A stretch of DNA of 64,000 nucleotides, taken from contig NZ_PQDH01000002.1 in the NCBI RefSeq assembly GCF_002964605.1, forward strand, positions 310,001 to 374,000, read 5' to 3'. Source of the stretch: Vallitalea okinawensis. Its GTDB lineage: Bacteria > Bacillota > Clostridia > Lachnospirales > PQDH01. Position numbers and translations under genes: made by a program. Below, piece by piece: positions 34,259-42,421 of this stretch. Each line of letters opens with the position of its first letter. Position 1 is the first letter of the stretch. Under the pieces are notes generated by a model, which did no database searches, had not been told where the DNA came from, and saw nothing but the letters and a program-made list of their open reading frames with translations.

Positions 34259-35383
34259 TTATTTACTCTCTAAATCAATAATATATACATTAGCATATTC
34301 CTTACCTTTTCCTTGATCAGTAACAAAGCATATATATCGACCATCTTTGCTGATGGATGGATGCGGATGTACTTCATTGCATGTCATAGAAGAGTTATGT
34401 GTATAAATAGGTCGAGGTGTACAAGTCATATGCTCGTCATTAAACTCCAATATACTAATCTTATTCCTCCCATCTGCGATAACCTTATCTCCATTAGGGG
34501 TTCTAGTACTATGACCAGGTGCATACCCTTTTGGACAAATCCATTCTCTATCATTCGTACCGTCAGCACTCATAATTCCATATGTATCTCGAATTTTCTT
34601 AAATTTATTACTTTCCATAACAAAGAACTTACCATGATAGGCAATTTGACTTCCATCATTGGTAAAATATTCATGTGTACGATGTTCATTAGGTTTTTCT
34701 TCTCCTAACGGCCCACCCTTCGTTCCATAAATATTGGTTCCCCAAACTCTATGATGGGTTGGCCAATACCCCCATGCACAATAAGTTAAGTACTCTGGAT
34801 CAGTTGGACTACATTGGATATGATCAACCTTATAATTTGCATATAACACATCACTTTGCTTTAATGTCTCGATGTCTATTTTAAGAATTCTCCACATTTT
34901 TTCCTTTATTAATTCACCATCATTATTTCTAAATTTATGTATGTATTCATGCTCCGCAAGAACATACTTTCCATCACATGTAATTGCAATACTAGGACCT
35001 AACCCTTCAATCTCTTTACTAATGTCATCAAGTTTTAAAATGACTTTATACTCTAAAGTATCAATATTTACGCTAAAAATTTTCTTATCTGTTCGGCAAT
35101 ATAGAATATTGGTACACCTATCTAGATAACTTAATGTTGTGTGTATATTGGGTTCATCTGTTAATTGAATATACTCGCCTGTGATAAAGTTCAGCTTATA
35201 CAGATTATCACATTCATTTATATTACTACTTATAATGAGATGTTCTCCATCATCCAAAAACGGGTTACTAGTAAAATACAATGTCCTATTCAACCCTGTA
35301 TCTAAGGGACGAATTAAAGTATATCCATATTCCTCATCCAGAAAAACTTTTACCTCGGATGTATAACTATCACCAACCCCCAT
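34259..35383 (-). CDS. Oligogalacturonate-lyase-like beta-propeller protein (PL22 type)
   Basis: 374 residues, no signal peptide. Strand-rich repeats and the motifs HHRVWGTNIYG, HEYFTNDGSQIAYHGKF and VHPHPSISKDGRYICFVTD match the PL22 oligogalacturonate lyase family, a seven-bladed propeller that uses His residues and Mn2+ to beta-eliminate uronic acid-containing oligosaccharides in the cytosol. The presence of GH20 and two deaminases suggests the true substrate is not plain oligogalacturonate. The ATG overlaps the stop of the upstream nagB-like gene (TAATG), so translation is coupled. Confidence 0.75.
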   Translation of the reverse strand: MGVGDSYTSEVKVFLDEEYGYTLIRPLDTGLNRTLYFTSNPFLDDGEHLIISSNINECDNLYKLNFITGEYIQLTDEPNIHTTLSYLDRCTNILYCRTDKKIFSVNIDTLEYKVILKLDDISKEIEGLGPSIAITCDGKYVLAEHEYIHKFRNNDGELIKEKMWRILKIDIETLKQSDVLYANYKVDHIQCSPTDPEYLTYCAWGYWPTHHRVWGTNIYGTKGGPLGEEKPNEHRTHEYFTNDGSQIAYHGKFFVMESNKFKKIRDTYGIMSADGTNDREWICPKGYAPGHSTRTPNGDKVIADGRNKISILEFNDEHMTCTPRPIYTHNSSMTCNEVHPHPSISKDGRYICFVTDQGKGKEYANVYIIDLESK

Positions 35384-36147
35384 TATTTGCCACCTCCAAA
35401 TGAACTTTTATCCAAATAGAGTGTACTATTATCGAACCTTCGTAAAATTGTAGATGGGCAAGATTCATCTATAGAATCATTAAGCGTTCGATAAACTGCT
35501 GATGCCTTTTGAGCTCCTGGCACAACGCAAAAAACTTTCCCCACATTCATTAAGAATGGTATTGTTAATGTAAGTGCATGGCTGGGAACTTCTTCAATTT
35601 CATTAAATGCCCCATCATGAACTTGTTGCATCTTACAGACGTGATCTAACTCAACCACTTTTAATACAGCCTTATCATTAAAATCTGCAACTGGGGGATC
35701 ATTAAAAGCTAGATGACCATTTTCACCAATTCCACAGATAACCACATCTATTTCTTTTTCTTTTATTTTAATTTCATAGTTTGTTATTTGTTGTTCCAAA
35801 GGTATTCTTTCATCATCACAAAGAAGATTAACTTCTTTAAAACTTAAAGCATTAAATATATGTTTATTCAGAAAATTACCAAATCTTTGTTGAGCAGTGA
35901 TAGGCAATGTATGATACTCATCCATATGAAAAGCAACTACCTTACTCCAATCTACTTTATCCGTTTCTTTTAATACCTTTAATACATCTAATTGACTCAC
36001 TGCAGCTGCAAATATTACCCTTGCCTCACCCTTCATTTCAATAACTTGGTTCAATGTGAGAATTAGATCCTCTGCTACTTTAGTTCCCATCTGAAGTCGA
36101 TTATTATATACTTCAACATTCAATTTGTCTACTTTAAACTGTGTCAT
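35383..36147 (-). CDS. Glucosamine-6-phosphate deaminase-like protein 2
   Basis: 254 residues from ATG 36147 (GGAGG 11 bases upstream; a frame to 36177 is less likely). It is a NagB fold: FHMDEYHTLP, then GIGENGHLAFNDPPVADFND. Compared with copy 1, the active-site Glu of NEP is replaced by Asp (NDP), and the Asp before the His is Asn. These changes and the PPVADF continuation put both copies in a divergent NagB branch with unknown amino-sugar specificity. It is the first gene of the operon, downstream of the promoter at 36265-36293. Confidence 0.8.
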   Translation of the reverse strand: MTQFKVDKLNVEVYNNRLQMGTKVAEDLILTLNQVIEMKGEARVIFAAAVSQLDVLKVLKETDKVDWSKVVAFHMDEYHTLPITAQQRFGNFLNKHIFNALSFKEVNLLCDDERIPLEQQITNYEIKIKEKEIDVVICGIGENGHLAFNDPPVADFNDKAVLKVVELDHVCKMQQVHDGAFNEIEEVPSHALTLTIPFLMNVGKVFCVVPGAQKASAVYRTLNDSIDESCPSTILRRFDNSTLYLDKSSFGGGK

Positions 36148-36212
36148 GTACGTTAATGCCTCCATTCTAATTAGCAATAAAAGTGTTATTTATATGTTTA
36201 GCATATTATTAT

Positions 36213-36293
36213 TTCGAACACTTTATATTAATTAAACGTATATACGAACAGGTTGCTTGTTACCATTATACAATGTTATTCCTAATATTTCAA
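36213..36293 (-). promoter_or_regulatory. Promoter-operator of the glycan operon
   Basis: On the minus strand TTGAAA (36288-36293) and TATAAT (36265-36270) are 17 bases apart. An operator CGTATATACG (36237-36246) lies 18 bases downstream of the -10, and TTCGAA (36213-36218) another 18 bases on. The same arrangement recurs at 37525-37604. GTATATAC fits the GT-N-TA-N-AC pattern of GntR/HutC regulators. Confidence 0.65.
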
Positions 36294-36449
36294 GTTTTTT
36301 GTACAGAATTATGTGAATTTTTGTGTTAATTTATTATCATTATCTCTTTTGCTATCTTTTATAATCCATAGTATAAAAAATCTTGTTTATCAGTACCACT
36401 TAGAGAGTTTTGATACTCTACAAATAGCTTAAATGAAAAAACATAGAAC

Positions 36450-36485
36450 GTAAAAACCCCATCAATTCATATACTCAATTGATGG
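36450..36485 (-). terminator. Terminator of the TIM-barrel gene
   Basis: CCATCAATT (36459-36467) and AATTGATGG (36477-36485) form a 9-base stem; GGGGTTTTTACG follows on the minus strand. The stretch 36148-36523 holds only this terminator and the glycan operon promoter. Confidence 0.8.
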
Positions 36486-36523
36486 AGTAAATATTTTTAT
36501 AGTAAACCTATCACAGTATTCTT

Positions 36524-37375
36524 TTAATCTTTCATGATTTCTGTCTTGTTAAAACTAGAACGTCCTTTAATTTGTGGTGGGCGGCGATCCAATGCTGCAA
36601 GCGCAATCTCTATATCCTCACTCGCCTCATCAGGTGTTAAGCAACCAACTGTAACCATATCACATGGTCGAATAGTATTGTAAGAAAAAGTTAAACCTAC
36701 GAAGGGACTTACACGTCCTGCTGCCATAGATTTAATAGTCATAACTGGTTTCTTAGCGTTCCAAATTACTTTATGTATATATTCAATTTCTACCTGCATT
36801 AAAAATCCCATGCAATTATAAATTTGAATGTAAGTCTCAACATCGTAATCATTTAAATCAGAATAAACGATTAGCTCAGGCATATGACAAGAGAGTCCTG
36901 GTATCATATCATACTTTCGTATCATCTTTAAATAATCTGGCAATCTATCTATTGTTTTTTTATTCCTGTTAACTAATTTTTCTACAGATGAATGGTGTGG
37001 TAGGCAGAAAGTAGCTCCAATCTCTTTACTAAGGGCAATTCTTTTCTCTGCTTCTTTGCGTGATGCATCATCATCGTTTATATTTATCGCTGGGGTATCA
37101 ATAATTATTATTTTCTTGCCTGTTTGATTCTCAGCTTCTTTAATCGCCTGCTGCATAAGGGGATTTTTTCCAATGCCCCCCATTATTGCATTAATATCAT
37201 AACGTAGAAATACTTTTAATATTTCTACAATTTTTTCTACTGTTCCATTTTGCTCCTTTATATGATTATCTGCAGCTACACTCGTGTGACTATACCCAAC
37301 AATCCAATTGGTACCAATAATCATCCTTGGTAATGAAACACCACCTACATCAGTACGTGGAAACATATTTTTCAT
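36524..37375 (-). CDS. Unassigned TIM-barrel-like protein co-regulated with the glycan operon
   Basis: 283 soluble residues. The strand-helix rhythm (MIIGTNWIVGYSHTS, AIMGGIGKNPLMQQAIKEAE, IIIIDTPAI, ATFCLPHHSSVEKLV, IPGLSCHMPELIVYSD, KPVMTIKSMAAGRVSP, VTVGCLTPDEASEDIEIALA) looks like an eight-stranded barrel ending in a phosphate-binding-like loop. Conserved-looking His/Cys residues (PHHSS, SCHMPE) may be functional. It could be an aldolase, epimerase or aldo-keto reductase-like protein; no family was recognised with confidence. Its promoter has the same operator arrangement as the nagB operon, so it probably acts on the same sugar. Confidence 0.6.
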   Translation of the reverse strand: MKNMFPRTDVGGVSLPRMIIGTNWIVGYSHTSVAADNHIKEQNGTVEKIVEILKVFLRYDINAIMGGIGKNPLMQQAIKEAENQTGKKIIIIDTPAININDDDASRKEAEKRIALSKEIGATFCLPHHSSVEKLVNRNKKTIDRLPDYLKMIRKYDMIPGLSCHMPELIVYSDLNDYDVETYIQIYNCMGFLMQVEIEYIHKVIWNAKKPVMTIKSMAAGRVSPFVGLTFSYNTIRPCDMVTVGCLTPDEASEDIEIALAALDRRPPQIKGRSSFNKTEIMKD

Positions 37376-37524
37376 GACATATCCTCCTTGTTATTTGATA
37401 AAGCAACTAGCCCTTCAAATGAACCAATGTATCATTTGCCACTCTAGTCTCCATTTTCAGTCAATAATATAGCTTACCTCTCTTCACATAAAAAGCAACT
37501 TATATCAATTCAAAGTATCGTTAT

Positions 37525-37604
37525 TTCGAATTGATTAGTTTTATTTTCGTATATACGAACAACTAACTTATTCCCATTATATAATGTCGTACCTATAAAT
37601 GCAA
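37525..37604 (-). promoter_or_regulatory. Promoter-operator of the TIM-barrel gene
   Basis: On the minus strand TTGCAT (37599-37604) and TATAAT (37576-37581) are 17 bases apart; TTCGTATATACGAA (37546-37559) follows 18 bases after the -10 (core to -10), and TTCGAA (37525-37530) lies 17 bases further on. This duplicates the control region at 36213-36293. Confidence 0.65.
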
Positions 37605-37698
37605 GAATTATTGTTTAAAATTATCTAATTTACAATTCTTATTAGTTCATTTGCTTACTTTACTCATCTAATCTATAAACATATATGATACATACATT

Positions 37699-37745
37699 AA
37701 TACCTATTTAAGTATTATAGTATAAATAATACTTGAATAGGTATT
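37699..37745. terminator. AT-rich stem-loop between the 46-residue gene and the TIM-barrel promoter
   Basis: AATACCTATT (37699-37708) and AATAGGTATT (37736-37745) pair, with the stem continuing through AAGTATTA/TAATACTT. The T tract is on the plus side, but the only transcript reaching it comes from the minus strand, so its direction is unclear. Confidence 0.45.
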
Positions 37746-37787
37746 TTTCTATTTCTTCATTTACACTATCAATATCATATTCCATAT

Positions 37788-37928
37788 TTATTTTTCATGT
37801 TTACTCTTGTGTATACCAATCTTTTTGCCATCTATAATACCTGCATCAGCGTTTTCTGAAGGATTTAATTTTCTTAATTCTGGATTACTTTTTTCTCGAT
37901 CTCTCTTCCTATTCTTATTATTATTCAT
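37788..37928 (-). CDS. 46-residue highly basic, hydrophilic protein
   Basis: ATG at 37928 is preceded by AAAGGAGAT with an 8-base gap. The product starts MNNNKNRKRDREKSNPELRK and ends with KIGIHKSKHEK: rich in Lys, Arg and Asn, without hydrophobic segments. It looks like the small, disordered, clostridial spore-associated or nucleic-acid-binding peptides, but no named family can be assigned. Good ribosome binding site and clean frame support a real gene. Confidence 0.6.
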   Translation of the reverse strand: MNNNKNRKRDREKSNPELRKLNPSENADAGIIDGKKIGIHKSKHEK

Positions 37929-38070
37929 AAACAGATCTCCTTTGTTATATTATTGTAGTTAGTATCCATTAATTAATAAAAATTATTCTGTCATTAAAAC
38001 TCAATTATTTTTTTACATATAATTTTCAATTATATATCACCAAATAAGGTTATTTAAGTAGCATTAAAAA

Positions 38071-38940
38071 TTATGATAAGCTATTTATCTCACTAATATC
38101 ATTCATATCGCTCATCCAAGTTTGTGGCAGTTGGTCGTATCCCATGTGAGCACCTAAAATCATGCCTAGTACCATTCCTCTTGCAGCTGAATCACCACCA
38201 GCATAAAGATTTTTGAGAATGGCTTGGTGGTAATCATCTTTATATTTGAGCACTAGATATAAAACAGCTTTGAAAGCGAAACGACTACTACAGCTTTGTC
38301 CAACTGACCTAATGTATTCAACTGGATCATCCTTAATATGTTTCTCAACTACATCAATAGTGTTCTTAATATCAGAACTGCATTCACCATATAGCAATCT
38401 AATTCCTTCCAAAGGATTTTTACCATCTAGTATACGTTGTATGAGTTTGACTATAAATAGTGATTTCTCAACCAACTCTTCATTGTTATGAGTCATCCTA
38501 AGATTTGACTTAACAAATTGAAGTAAATCTTTATCATTATGATATTTGTAAATGATAGGTGCTAAACGTGCAAATCCTCCTAATTCATCAGAGTCTGACC
38601 CACAATCAGAATTTGTTAATAATTCGATGCTTGCTTTGGTTGCGTGATCTTTATACCCTTTGTAGTTCTTCATATATTCAAGCCATTCTTTTTTAAATAC
38701 CATTTGATTATAACCATCCATGTCTTTGATAGACTTTAAAAGCATGAGCGCTTGATCACCATAATGAGTGAAGTCACCTTTTAGTTTACCAACATGATAG
38801 CTGTTACAAGGCGGAGTTGTTATGCCAGCTATGTTTCCAAATTCACTTCTAATGAGATCTGTATCATAAATCCAATGAGGTCCTAATGCCATGGCGTCAC
38901 CAAGAAATGATCCGTAAAGTAAACCTTTTAATTTATCCAT
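38071..38940 (-). CDS. ADP-ribosylglycohydrolase family protein
   Basis: 289 residues. It starts with the family signature LLYGSFLGDAMALGPHWIYD (the GDAMG-like loop) and ends with GGDSAARGMVLGMILGAHMG, which carries the metal-binding GGD-S. In DraG, ARH and related proteins, two Mg or Mn ions hydrolyse the bond to ADP-ribose; many bacterial members act on other glycosidic or ADP-ribosyl links. No ADP-ribosyltransferase or nitrogenase gene is nearby. The N-terminal Asp pair seen in many active members is only partly visible, so activity is not certain. Confidence 0.85.
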   Translation of the reverse strand: MDKLKGLLYGSFLGDAMALGPHWIYDTDLIRSEFGNIAGITTPPCNSYHVGKLKGDFTHYGDQALMLLKSIKDMDGYNQMVFKKEWLEYMKNYKGYKDHATKASIELLTNSDCGSDSDELGGFARLAPIIYKYHNDKDLLQFVKSNLRMTHNNEELVEKSLFIVKLIQRILDGKNPLEGIRLLYGECSSDIKNTIDVVEKHIKDDPVEYIRSVGQSCSSRFAFKAVLYLVLKYKDDYHQAILKNLYAGGDSAARGMVLGMILGAHMGYDQLPQTWMSDMNDISEINSLS

Positions 38941-39012
38941 AAGATTTCACCTCTTTTAAATTTTAATATCTTCTATGCTCATTATTATATCATAATAATT
39001 TCTGGATAATGC

Positions 39013-39060
39013 AATCCCCTGCTATCAACACCTATACGTTCGTATTGATAGCAGGGGATT
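39013..39060 (-). terminator. Terminator of the pullulanase gene
   Basis: AATCCCCTGCTATCAA and TTGATAGCAGGGGATT form a perfect 16-base stem with a 16-base loop directly behind the stop codon. Confidence 0.85.
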
Positions 39061-39062
39061 AT

Positions 39063-42000
39063 TTATTTTTTAAATCGCTTGTATCCAGTAAATATTCCTA
39101 ATCCAACAACTACAATAAGTAAGATTACTGTAAGAATTCTTCCTACTTTAGAGCTGATATTTGTGTCTTCTACTTCTGGCTGTTCTATTTTGGAATCAGC
39201 TTCTACCGAGACCTCTATCTTCTCTTGAGACTTATCTATTGTATATAGGACTTCCTCAGCAGTTAAGACAAGCGCACTCCTCCCCTCAACAGTAGCCTTA
39301 TTACCAGAAATTGTTTCCAGAACTTCGGTCCCTGCACTTTCTCCGTTAATATATACGTGCCAACCTCCATCAGGTATAGTAACTTCCTTTGATTCAGGAT
39401 TGGCGTTAAATAGTGTAAGAATCGTACCTGCTTTATCTCCATTAGCATGATTGGTAATGAGGTAGCCTACCATGTTTTTATCCGGTAACCGAAGATCAGC
39501 GTAGTCCTCTCCCATTCCAAAGAATACAAGATTATTATTGATATCTTCAGTTGAAGTCATTCTTAAAGCAGGATGGGCTTTTCTAAATTCTATTAACCCT
39601 TTATAATAATTATAAACATCCATATACTCTGTTTTACGACTCCAGTCTAACTGATTAATCGCATCTGGTGATTTATAACTGTTTTCATCCCCATCTTTTG
39701 TTCTCAGCATCTCAGATCCAGCATGTATAAAAGGTATCCCTTGTGATGTTAAAACGATTGCATTACTTAATTTATCCATTTTAATTCTTTCTTCTTCACT
39801 GTCATTGGGATTAGTTTCAGCTAGTTTATCCCATAAAGTAAGATTATCATGGGCTGACACGTAATTAATGGATTGAGATGGTTCTAACGCCCATGGGCTA
39901 TTAGAATAATTGACATTACTGTATCGAATTTGGTCATGTTGTGTGGCAGCTACGATACCGAACTTTACGCTTTCTTCCATACCATCTAGACCATTTGCAA
40001 ACCCTGGTTCATCTTTTGAGAAAACATGACCTTTTATACCATCTCTCATATCATCATTGAATGCAGCAACACCATGTACTTGGTTAATATTCTTTTTAAG
40101 TGCACTTTCACCCTCTAATAAAGGAGTTGCACCACCAGTCCAGCCTTCTCCATAGATGATAATAGTTGGATCAACCTTGTCAAGTGCCTCTCTAATCGCA
40201 TTCATTGTCTCAATATCATGTAAACCCATTAAGTCAAATCTAAAACCATCAACATGATATTCTGTTGCCCAATACACCACTGAATCAACGATCATTTTTC
40301 GTACCATTGCACGATCAGATGCTGTTTCATTACCACAACCTGAACCATTTGAGAATTTACCATTAACTAAACGGTAATAGTAATCTGGCACTAACTTATT
40401 TAAGTTAGAATCTGCTGTTGCTCCAGTATGGTTATAAACAACATCCATGACCACGCGTAAATCATTTTCATGTAAAGTTTTGACCATTTCTTTATATTCT
40501 TTAATTCTAGTTGTACCAGAGTATGGATCCGTGGAATATGACCCCTCAGGTACATTATAGTTTTCAGGATCATAGCCCCAGTTGAAATTATTATCATCTA
40601 ACTTTGCTTCATCAATACTTCTATAATCAAATGAAGGTAAGAGGTGTACATGAGTCACTCCTAGATCTTTGATGTGATCTAACCCTGTTGATAAACCTTC
40701 CGCATTAGTTGTTCCTGCTTCTTTTAATCCTAAGAATTTTCCTTTATTTTCAATACCTGAGTCTTCATCCATGGAAAGATCTCGAATATGTAACTCATAG
40801 ATGATTGCATCCGTGAAATTATTCATAACCGGTTTTGTATCTTGTTCCCAACCATCTGGGTCCGTTAATGATAAGTCAATAACCATTCCTCTTTTACCAT
40901 TAACTCCAACTGCCTTAGCATAGGGATCTACACCTTCATTAATCTTATCTTGTACTTCTACTTCATAGGTATAGAATGTTCCGCTTAAATCACCATCTCC
41001 TTTTGCAACCCAAGTTCCATTGATGTCTTTTGTCATATCAATCCCTCTATATACTTCTCCTTGATCCCCATCTTTGTATAATAGAACTCTTGCAGAACTT
41101 GCAGTTGGTGCCCATAATCTAAATGTTGTGGATTCTTTTGAATAGAAAGCACCTAAATCATTCTCACCATAGAAAAATGCTTCTTCAAATTCCTCACTGC
41201 TATATAAACTTGCAAATGAAATGCTCATTTCCTCATAACCCCCTTTAGCTATTTTATAGTTTTTACCAAGCTCAAGAGGTTCCTCAGTAATAACCGTTGC
41301 AGTAGTTACAAATTCTTCTGGAACGCTGCATGTCACATGTTTGATAGGTATATTCTTTCCATCATCAGAAACAATACTAAAACTTTCTTTACTATCAACT
41401 AACTTAAAAGGTACTGACACTTCAATATCCACTTTATCCAGCTGAGTTAATGAAGCACCTAAGAAGCGAGGAGATAAATCAATATCCTCTTGGTCATAAT
41501 ACAAAGTTGAATCACCTTGAAGAATATAGAGGTCTAGGATACCATCATCTCCAACCTTTGATATCTCCATGTACCTGTCTTCATCTATATCTTTAGCTTC
41601 CCATTCATTCATACGAACAATAACGCCAATTCCTGATACCCCCTTGGTATTTGGCACCTCGACTTCAGCTATTTTTCCAAATTCATCTTCATCATTAAAC
41701 TGGTATGCTGAACCTTCCCCACCTTCTGGCCATAGCCATAGATTCCAACCTTCATAGTTATTATCATAACGACGATAATGCACTCTTAAATTAGTGGAAT
41801 CTTCTGTATTCACTTCTGGACTTTCATCAGCGGAAACGGTTGCACTCGATGCATAAAAAAATGAGTATCCTTCTGGAGCCTCGTATAAAACATCTTCTTT
41901 TCCACTATAAATCCAAATCTCAGCGACTTCATTTTTTATATCCACAAATCGGTCTTCTGAGACATCTTTATCCCAATCATCAGTACGAACAATGAAACCA

Positions 42001-42251
42001 AACTGTTCAGCTGTCATCTGGTGATTAACGACTGCTACTTTACCAAAATCATCTTCATACTGAAACTCAAAAACTTCACCTTCTCCACCGGTAGGCCATA
42101 TCCATAAATTCCAATCATCGTAGTCCCTATCATCTCTTTGATAGTGAACAATTAACGTTGATTCTGCTGCATTAACATTGATAGTGATTGGTACAGAAAA
42201 TGCACTTATCAAAAGTATAAATGCTAGGCAAATTGACAGAACTTTTTTCAT
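39063..42251 (-). CDS. pulA: Type I pullulanase, membrane-anchored, with two CBM41-like domains
   Basis: 1062 residues. A signal peptide (1-29) is followed by two tandem copies of a CBM41-type domain (LIVHYQRDDRDYDDWNLWIW near 34 and LRVHYRRYDNNYEGWNLWLW near 154), a CBM48-like domain (about 365-450) and a GH13 catalytic barrel. The barrel has pullulanase motif NWGYDPENYNVPEGSYS, region I DVVYNHTG, region II GFRFDLMG (nucleophile Asp), region III IIYGEGW (acid/base Glu), region IV VSAHDN. A final hydrophobic helix (ILTVILLIVVVGLGIFTGY) with KRFKK anchors it in the membrane. It cleaves alpha-1,6 links of pullulan, starch or glycogen outside the cell. Confidence 0.93.
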   Translation of the reverse strand: MKKVLSICLAFILLISAFSVPITINVNAAESTLIVHYQRDDRDYDDWNLWIWPTGGEGEVFEFQYEDDFGKVAVVNHQMTAEQFGFIVRTDDWDKDVSEDRFVDIKNEVAEIWIYSGKEDVLYEAPEGYSFFYASSATVSADESPEVNTEDSTNLRVHYRRYDNNYEGWNLWLWPEGGEGSAYQFNDEDEFGKIAEVEVPNTKGVSGIGVIVRMNEWEAKDIDEDRYMEISKVGDDGILDLYILQGDSTLYYDQEDIDLSPRFLGASLTQLDKVDIEVSVPFKLVDSKESFSIVSDDGKNIPIKHVTCSVPEEFVTTATVITEEPLELGKNYKIAKGGYEEMSISFASLYSSEEFEEAFFYGENDLGAFYSKESTTFRLWAPTASSARVLLYKDGDQGEVYRGIDMTKDINGTWVAKGDGDLSGTFYTYEVEVQDKINEGVDPYAKAVGVNGKRGMVIDLSLTDPDGWEQDTKPVMNNFTDAIIYELHIRDLSMDEDSGIENKGKFLGLKEAGTTNAEGLSTGLDHIKDLGVTHVHLLPSFDYRSIDEAKLDDNNFNWGYDPENYNVPEGSYSTDPYSGTTRIKEYKEMVKTLHENDLRVVMDVVYNHTGATADSNLNKLVPDYYYRLVNGKFSNGSGCGNETASDRAMVRKMIVDSVVYWATEYHVDGFRFDLMGLHDIETMNAIREALDKVDPTIIIYGEGWTGGATPLLEGESALKKNINQVHGVAAFNDDMRDGIKGHVFSKDEPGFANGLDGMEESVKFGIVAATQHDQIRYSNVNYSNSPWALEPSQSINYVSAHDNLTLWDKLAETNPNDSEEERIKMDKLSNAIVLTSQGIPFIHAGSEMLRTKDGDENSYKSPDAINQLDWSRKTEYMDVYNYYKGLIEFRKAHPALRMTSTEDINNNLVFFGMGEDYADLRLPDKNMVGYLITNHANGDKAGTILTLFNANPESKEVTIPDGGWHVYINGESAGTEVLETISGNKATVEGRSALVLTAEEVLYTIDKSQEKIEVSVEADSKIEQPEVEDTNISSKVGRILTVILLIVVVGLGIFTGYKRFKK

Positions 42252-42380
42252 AAACCTTTCCTCCCTCTTTTAATGTCATTTCAAATATACCATAGATTTT
42301 ACCAAAAATCTATAGCCTCTCTTAAGTTTATATGACAAATCAGATAACTATAGCACTAAGTTTACTTAATCATAGTACAA

Positions 42381-42412
42381 GCTTCTCCCAGATTTGAAAA
42401 TCCAGGAGAAGT
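42381..42412 (-). terminator. Terminator of the LysM gene
   Basis: CTTCTCC and GGAGAAG, with inner GATTT/AAATC pairing, form a stem-loop just after the stop. The T tract on the minus strand is poor (CTTGTAC). Confidence 0.65.
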
Positions 42413-42421
42413 TCTAAACAA

